Source: Bradyrhizobium sp. Ghvi | GTDB taxonomy: Bacteria > Pseudomonadota > Alphaproteobacteria > Rhizobiales > Xanthobacteraceae | Assembly: GCF_900115265.1 (NCBI RefSeq) | Contig: NZ_FOVU01000002.1 | Span: 682,001-746,000, forward strand | Direction: 5' to 3' | DNA: 64,000 nt | Part shown: piece by piece, positions 62,901 to 64,000 of the stretch | Numbering within the stretch: position 1 is the stretch's first letter | Layout: the number at the start of each line of letters is the position of its first letter | Notes under the pieces: model-generated | Told to the model about the DNA's origin: nothing | Database searches by the model: none | Seen by the model: only the letters and a program-made list of their open reading frames with translations | Position numbers and translations under genes: made by a program

Positions 62901-63096
62901 CTCCACCGGCGCGGGTTCGGAGATGCGGCGGGCGATGGGCGTTGCGGTGTTCTCCGGCATGATCGGTGTTACCGTGTTCGGCCTGTTCCTGACGCCGGTG
63001 TTCTATGTGCTGCTGCGGACCGTCACCGGCATGAAGCCGCTGGTGCATCATGGCAGCGACATCAGCGCGGCACCGGTTCAAGGCGCCGGGCACTAA
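59908..63096 (+). CDS. RND efflux pump (AcrB/MexB type)
   Basis: This 1062-residue pump starts at the ATG at 59908 after AGGGG (MNLSKFFIDRPIFAGVLSVL). The proton-relay region is AIGIVVDDAIVVVENVERN near residue 410. The substrate-pocket loops and the C-terminal duplicate (TQIGLIVLVGLSAKNAILIVEFARELE) are typical of the HAE1 branch. It extrudes drugs or other amphiphiles with the adaptor at 58511 and a channel not in the window. Its stop codon overlaps the opposite-strand stop of the next gene. Confidence 0.96.
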   Translation: MNLSKFFIDRPIFAGVLSVLIFLAGLISLFAMPISEYPDVVPPSVVVRATYPGANPKVIAETVATPIEEQINGVENMLYMSSQATTDGAMTLTVTFRLGTDPDKATQLVQNRVQQAEPRLPAVVRQLGIITKKSSPDLTMVVHLLSPNNRYDMTYLRNYAVLNVKDRLARIDGVGDVQLYGAGDYSMRVWVDPQKAAEHGLTASDIVKAIQAQNVEAAAGVVGSSPNVKGIDLQLSVNAEGRLANEEQFGDIVVKTGTRGEVVRLRDVARIELGASEYGLRSLLDNKQAVAIPIFQAPGSNALEISDHVRATMAEIKKNMLEGVSYQIVYDPTQFVRSSIEAVIHTLLEAIALVVLVVILFLQTWRASIIPLLAVPVSIVGTFAVMHVFGFSINALSLFGLVLAIGIVVDDAIVVVENVERNIEGGLSPRDATYQAMREVSGPIIAIAMVLIAVFVPLAFISGLTGQFYKQFALTIAISTVISAVNSLTLSPALSALLLKGHNEPKDRLTIVMEKSFGWFFRRFNQAFTFSSNSYSGTVTKVISGKAAVMGLYVVLVGLTALLFQQVPGGFVPGQDKQYLVGFARLPDGATLDRTEEVIRKMSDIALTQPGVESSVAFPGLSISGFTNSSNAGIVFSTLKPFDERKDPSLSGNAIAAELNKKYAGIQEAFIAMFPPPPVNGLGTIGGFKLQIEDRAGLGYEALNEATKAFMAAMQKAPEIAGVFSSFQVNVPQLFADIDRTKALQLGVPVTEVFNTLQIYLGSYYVNDFNKFGRTYSVYVQADAPFRARADDIRQLKVRSSSGDMVPLSALLKIRQSAGPERAIRYNGFLSSDINAAAAPGFSSGQAQEAATRIAAEVLPPGFAFEWTDLTYQEFIAGNSGLWVFPLAILLVFLVLAALYESLTLPLSIIMIVPMGLLAAMFGVWLSKGDNNVFTQIGLIVLVGLSAKNAILIVEFARELEFAGRTPIRAAIEASRLRLRPILMTSMAFIMGVLPLVLSTGAGSEMRRAMGVAVFSGMIGVTVFGLFLTPVFYVLLRTVTGMKPLVHHGSDISAAPVQGAGH

Positions 63097-63821
63097 AGCA
63101 GAGAGATCCCCGACACCAACAAGAGAACGAGCACGGTCTTGCGAAAGACCGTCTCGTTCACCCGGCGAAAGGCGATCACGCCGAGCGCGGATCCCGCGAA
63201 CAACGCCGGCAGGCTGACTGCGAGATCGACCAAGATTTTTGCCGACAGATTCTGATGTCCGACCAGCAAGGCGATCGCAAACAGTTGCATCGCTGCAATG
63301 AACGGCTGCACCAGGCCCCGCTGCTCCCTCTTGGGCATGCCGCGCATGTCGCACCAGATCGTCGGGATAGCACCGGGCATCGCGGTCAGGCCGCCGACGA
63401 GCCCTCCTCCGAATCCGATCAGTGCGACCCAATGACGGCCGACGGCCTCGCCGGCAGTCACCAGCGTCGGCCGCAGCAGCATGTAGCTGGCGTAGAACGC
63501 AACGACGAGACCAAAGCCCCGCCGGAGCAGATGCGTATCGGTGCTCTGCAACAGCGAGACCGCAATGGGGACGCCGACCAACCCGCCTATGATCAGCAGC
63601 AGACTTCCTTCCCAGAGGATATTCCGCCGGAGCGCCCACAGATTGGTCGCCTGCACGCCGATGCTGCACGCCATCATCAGCGGCACGGCCTCGAGCGGCT
63701 GAAACACGCGCAGCAGGACTGCGCCGGCCACGGCCGAGAACGCGAAGCCGGAGAGCCCCGAGACGAAGGCGCCGGCGAACACGGCGGCGCTGAGCAGCAG
63801 CAATGTCGTGATGTCAGGCAT
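63093..63821 (-). CDS. TauE/SafE-family sulfite/sulfonate permease-like protein
   Basis: This 242-residue integral membrane protein from the ATG at 63821 has eight hydrophobic helices and the TauE/SafE motifs (AGAFVSGLSGFAFSAVAGAVLL; LIGFGGGLVGGLTAMPGAIPTIW). It moves anions such as sulfite, sulfonates or short organic acids. It is convergent with the pump gene, and the two stop codons share bases at 63093-63096. Confidence 0.88.
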   Translation of the reverse strand: MPDITTLLLLSAAVFAGAFVSGLSGFAFSAVAGAVLLRVFQPLEAVPLMMACSIGVQATNLWALRRNILWEGSLLLIIGGLVGVPIAVSLLQSTDTHLLRRGFGLVVAFYASYMLLRPTLVTAGEAVGRHWVALIGFGGGLVGGLTAMPGAIPTIWCDMRGMPKREQRGLVQPFIAAMQLFAIALLVGHQNLSAKILVDLAVSLPALFAGSALGVIAFRRVNETVFRKTVLVLLLVSGISLL

Positions 63822-63835
63822 AATCCGCCCCCTGC

Positions 63836-64000
63836 TCAATCATAGGGAATTGGCGATACCGGCGCGGCCGCACTTTCAGCGCAACTCGTCGCCTCGCGCG
63901 GAAACGACACCTCCATCGCACGCGCGTGCGACCGCTCCACCATGGCAAGGCCGACCAGTTGAAGGGTGACGAGCGCTGCGGTGAGCGCCATGGCGACAAT
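63836..64000 (-). CDS. C-terminal end of a membrane protein (partial)
   Basis: The frame read leftwards from the window edge gives 54 residues ending PVSPIPYD before TGA at 63836. It begins with a hydrophobic helix (IVAMALTAALVTLQLVGLAM) and continues as a polar tail, like the end of a carrier protein. It lies 15 bases upstream of the TauE/SafE gene on the same strand, probably in one transcript. The rest of the gene is outside the window. Confidence 0.55.
   Translation of the reverse strand: MVAMALTAALVTLQLVGLAMVERSHARAMEVSFPREATSCAESAAAPVSPIPYD

Noticed and set aside
62308..63669. Open frame of 453 codons on the minus strand across pump and TauE/SafE genes
   Set aside because: Antisense or out of frame to two recognised genes and of low-complexity, charged composition.

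Overview
The window is chromosomal DNA from a high-GC alphaproteobacterium of the Rhizobiales. The Bradyrhizobium/Rhodopseudomonas group is the best guess. This rests on the style of the proteins, Irr-type iron-control motifs, many CoA-linked catabolic genes with IclR/TetR/LacI switches, and intergenic palindromes of the kinds common in that group. No plasmid, phage, insertion-sequence or CRISPR signal was seen. The only RNA gene found is a tRNA-Gln.

Region 1 (1-16.2 kb) is acyl-CoA and organic-acid metabolism. It opens with the first codons of a methylmalonate-semialdehyde dehydrogenase facing a LysR regulator. A TetR/thioesterase pair, an enoyl-CoA hydratase-like protein, a thiolase and an MFS carrier follow. 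Two of these promoters share a near-identical palindrome in the -35/-10 spacer. Next are a pyrophosphatase, an OprB-type porin, a decayed divergent LysR/metallo-hydrolase pair, an alpha/beta hydrolase, a GlcD-type flavoprotein, and a carboxyltransferase subunit with an IclR regulator and a stand-alone biotin carrier.

Region 2 (16.3-24.1 kb) starts with a glutaminase carrying STAS and cyclic-nucleotide-binding domains. It continues with a MazG-like protein, a carboxymuconolactone-decarboxylase-family protein, a 33-residue membrane peptide, a DUF35/thiolase-like pair lacking the usual catalytic Cys, a CaiB/BaiF CoA transferase and a canonical thiolase. Several palindromic intergenic repeats lie between these genes.

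Region 3 (24.2-36.5 kb) is a sugar-acid catabolic locus. A minus-strand operon encodes an ABC importer (ATPase, Tat-exported binding protein, two permeases), a sugar-acid NAD-dependent dehydrogenase, a KDG-type kinase and a KDPG-type aldolase. A divergent LacI regulator is followed by an IlvD/Edd dehydratase, two SDR dehydrogenases and a GFA-family protein. Two LacI-type operators mark the locus.

Region 4 (36.6-43.9 kb) has a site-2-protease-like membrane peptidase, a small membrane protein, and an iron-siderophore operon (TonB-dependent receptor, PKHD hydroxylase, ExbB, ExbD, TonB) preceded by two Irr-box-like elements.

Region 5 (44-64 kb) holds two RND pumps flanking accessory genes: IalB, a GST, a DUF1428 protein and tRNA-Gln. 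It also holds a four-gene operon for a four-carbon acid sugar (DapA-like lyase, DUF1537 kinase, PdxA2-like dehydrogenase, Fe-alcohol dehydrogenase) under a divergent IclR, then ribonuclease Z and a TetR with two operators before the second pump. A TauE/SafE permease and a truncated membrane protein end the window.
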